From positions 1 to 13,328 of the forward strand of contig SLFH01000204.1 in the NCBI GenBank assembly GCA_007124345.1: a DNA stretch of 13,328 nucleotides, given 5' to 3'. The notes beneath the pieces are model-generated. The model made no database searches and was not told where the DNA came from. It saw only the letters and a program-made list of their open reading frames with translations. The DNA comes from Phycisphaerales bacterium. GTDB lineage: Bacteria; Planctomycetota; Phycisphaerae; Phycisphaerales; UBA1924. Below are positions 12,499 through 13,328 of the stretch, piece after piece (position 1 is the first letter of the stretch; each line of letters opens with the position of its first letter). A program made the position numbers and the translations under genes.

Positions 12499-13328
12499 AT
12501 GGCTGGCTCTGGCGACCGCCCCGTGCTCACACTCGGCCACTCGCCCGACGCCGACGACATGGTGATGTGGTGGCCGCTGGTCGGCATGCGCGACCCCGAA
12601 GGGCGTCCCATCGACGGGCCGGAGGGAACGCCCGTCATCGTCTCGGACCGCTTCAGCTTCGAGACCATCCCCGACGATGTGCAGCGTCTCAACCGGCGCG
12701 CGATCGAACGGGGCGACCTAGACATCACCGCCATCTCCGCCCACGCCTACCCCTACCTCAATGACCGCTACCGCATCACGCGCAGCGGCGCCTCGATGGG
12801 CGAGGGGTACGGGCCCAAGCTCGTCGTGCAGCGCGACAATCCGGCCCAGACGCCCGACGCGCTGTTCGACAGCCGCACGCCGGTCGTGGCCGTCCCCGGC
12901 GTGCACACCACGGCGTACCTCACCCTCCGCCTGTTGCTTGGGCGTGACTTCGAAGTCCGCGAGATGCTCTTCTCGGAGATTCCCGGCGCCGTCGCGGAAG
13001 GCGAGGTTGACGCGGGCCTGCTGATCCACGAGGCGCAGATCGCCTTCGAGCAACTCGGCCTCAAGCGCCTCATGGACCTCGGCGAGTCTTGGTCGATCGC
13101 CCACAACCTTCCCCTCCCCCTCGGCCTGAATGTCCTCAAGCGCGATCTCGACGACCGCTTCGGCACGGGCAGCGCCGACGAGGTCGCCGAACTCCTCGGC
13201 CGCTCCGTCCGCCACGCCCGCGAGCACGCCGACGCCTCGAAGCGGTTCCTGCTGCTGCATGCTGACGCCCGCCCCGAGTGGCGCGACGAAGCCCTCGTCG
13301 ACCGATACCTGGCGATGTATGTCAGCGG
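12499..13328 (+). CDS. mqnD: MqnD-like 1,4-dihydroxy-6-naphthoate synthase (3' end outside the window)
   Basis: MqnD converts cyclic dehypoxanthine futalosine to 1,4-dihydroxy-6-naphthoate in the futalosine route to menaquinone. The frame has no stop before the right edge, so at least 276 residues are present and only a short C-terminus can be missing, given a usual length of 270-300. Family features are LGHSPDADDMVMWW (12-25), ITAISAHAYPYL (76-87), SGASMGEGYGPKLV (96-109), AVPGVHTTAYL (131-141), DAGLLIHEAQ (171-180, whose His177 fits the proposed catalytic His) and HNLPLPLG (202-209). The fold is that of periplasmic-binding proteins, but there is no signal peptide, which favours an enzyme over a transport protein. 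AGGG lies about 9 bases before the ATG, and only 5 bases separate it from kdsB, so the two are co-transcribed. Confidence 0.87.
   Translation, partial: MAGSGDRPVLTLGHSPDADDMVMWWPLVGMRDPEGRPIDGPEGTPVIVSDRFSFETIPDDVQRLNRRAIERGDLDITAISAHAYPYLNDRYRITRSGASMGEGYGPKLVVQRDNPAQTPDALFDSRTPVVAVPGVHTTAYLTLRLLLGRDFEVREMLFSEIPGAVAEGEVDAGLLIHEAQIAFEQLGLKRLMDLGESWSIAHNLPLPLGLNVLKRDLDDRFGTGSADEVAELLGRSVRHAREHADASKRFLLLHADARPEWRDEALVDRYLAMYVS

Overview
The window is GC-rich, densely coded DNA of a Gram-negative-type bacterium. The envelope genes (a lipobox OmpA-like protein and KdsB for Kdo/LPS), MqnD of the futalosine menaquinone route, a very long prepilin peptidase, an ECF sigma/RskA-like pair and the intergenic repeats together suggest a planctomycete, perhaps Phycisphaerae. 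This is inference from gene content and style; no rRNA or other decisive marker is present.

Layout, left to right. Positions 1-72 may hold the tail of an upstream gene. Positions 179-3716 (+) carry xseA and xseB (exonuclease VII), then a 547-residue type IV prepilin peptidase. Positions 3888-4598 (+) encode an OmpA-domain lipoprotein, closed by a clear intrinsic terminator. Positions 4846-5844 (+) encode a secreted protein with two FAS1 (fasciclin) domains, also closed by a strong terminator. Positions 6062-7587 (+) hold an ECF sigma factor overlapping by 4 bases a one-TM RskA-like anti-sigma factor. Positions 9749-7653 (-) form a def-fmt operon (N-terminal formylation and deformylation) followed by a small HEIGHH metallopeptidase-like gene. 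A 500-residue TPR-type protein (9858-11360, +) diverges from def. A 383-bp gap (11361-11743) contains two copies of a composite stem-loop repeat facing each other. Positions 11744-13328 (+) hold kdsB and an mqnD-like gene that runs off the right edge.

Most genes are housekeeping. The most interesting parts are (i) the FAS1 / ECF sigma / RskA cluster, which parallels the mycobacterial SigK-RskA system controlling FAS1 proteins MPT70/MPT83; (ii) the head-to-head structured repeat between the TPR gene and kdsB; (iii) a roughly 240-residue insertion between the two catalytic aspartates of the prepilin peptidase; and (iv) an identical TACGATCG motif ending 4 nt before (its TACGAT hexamer 6 nt before) two start codons that lack Shine-Dalgarno sequences. 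I found no CRISPR array, tRNA, rRNA, transposase or phage gene.
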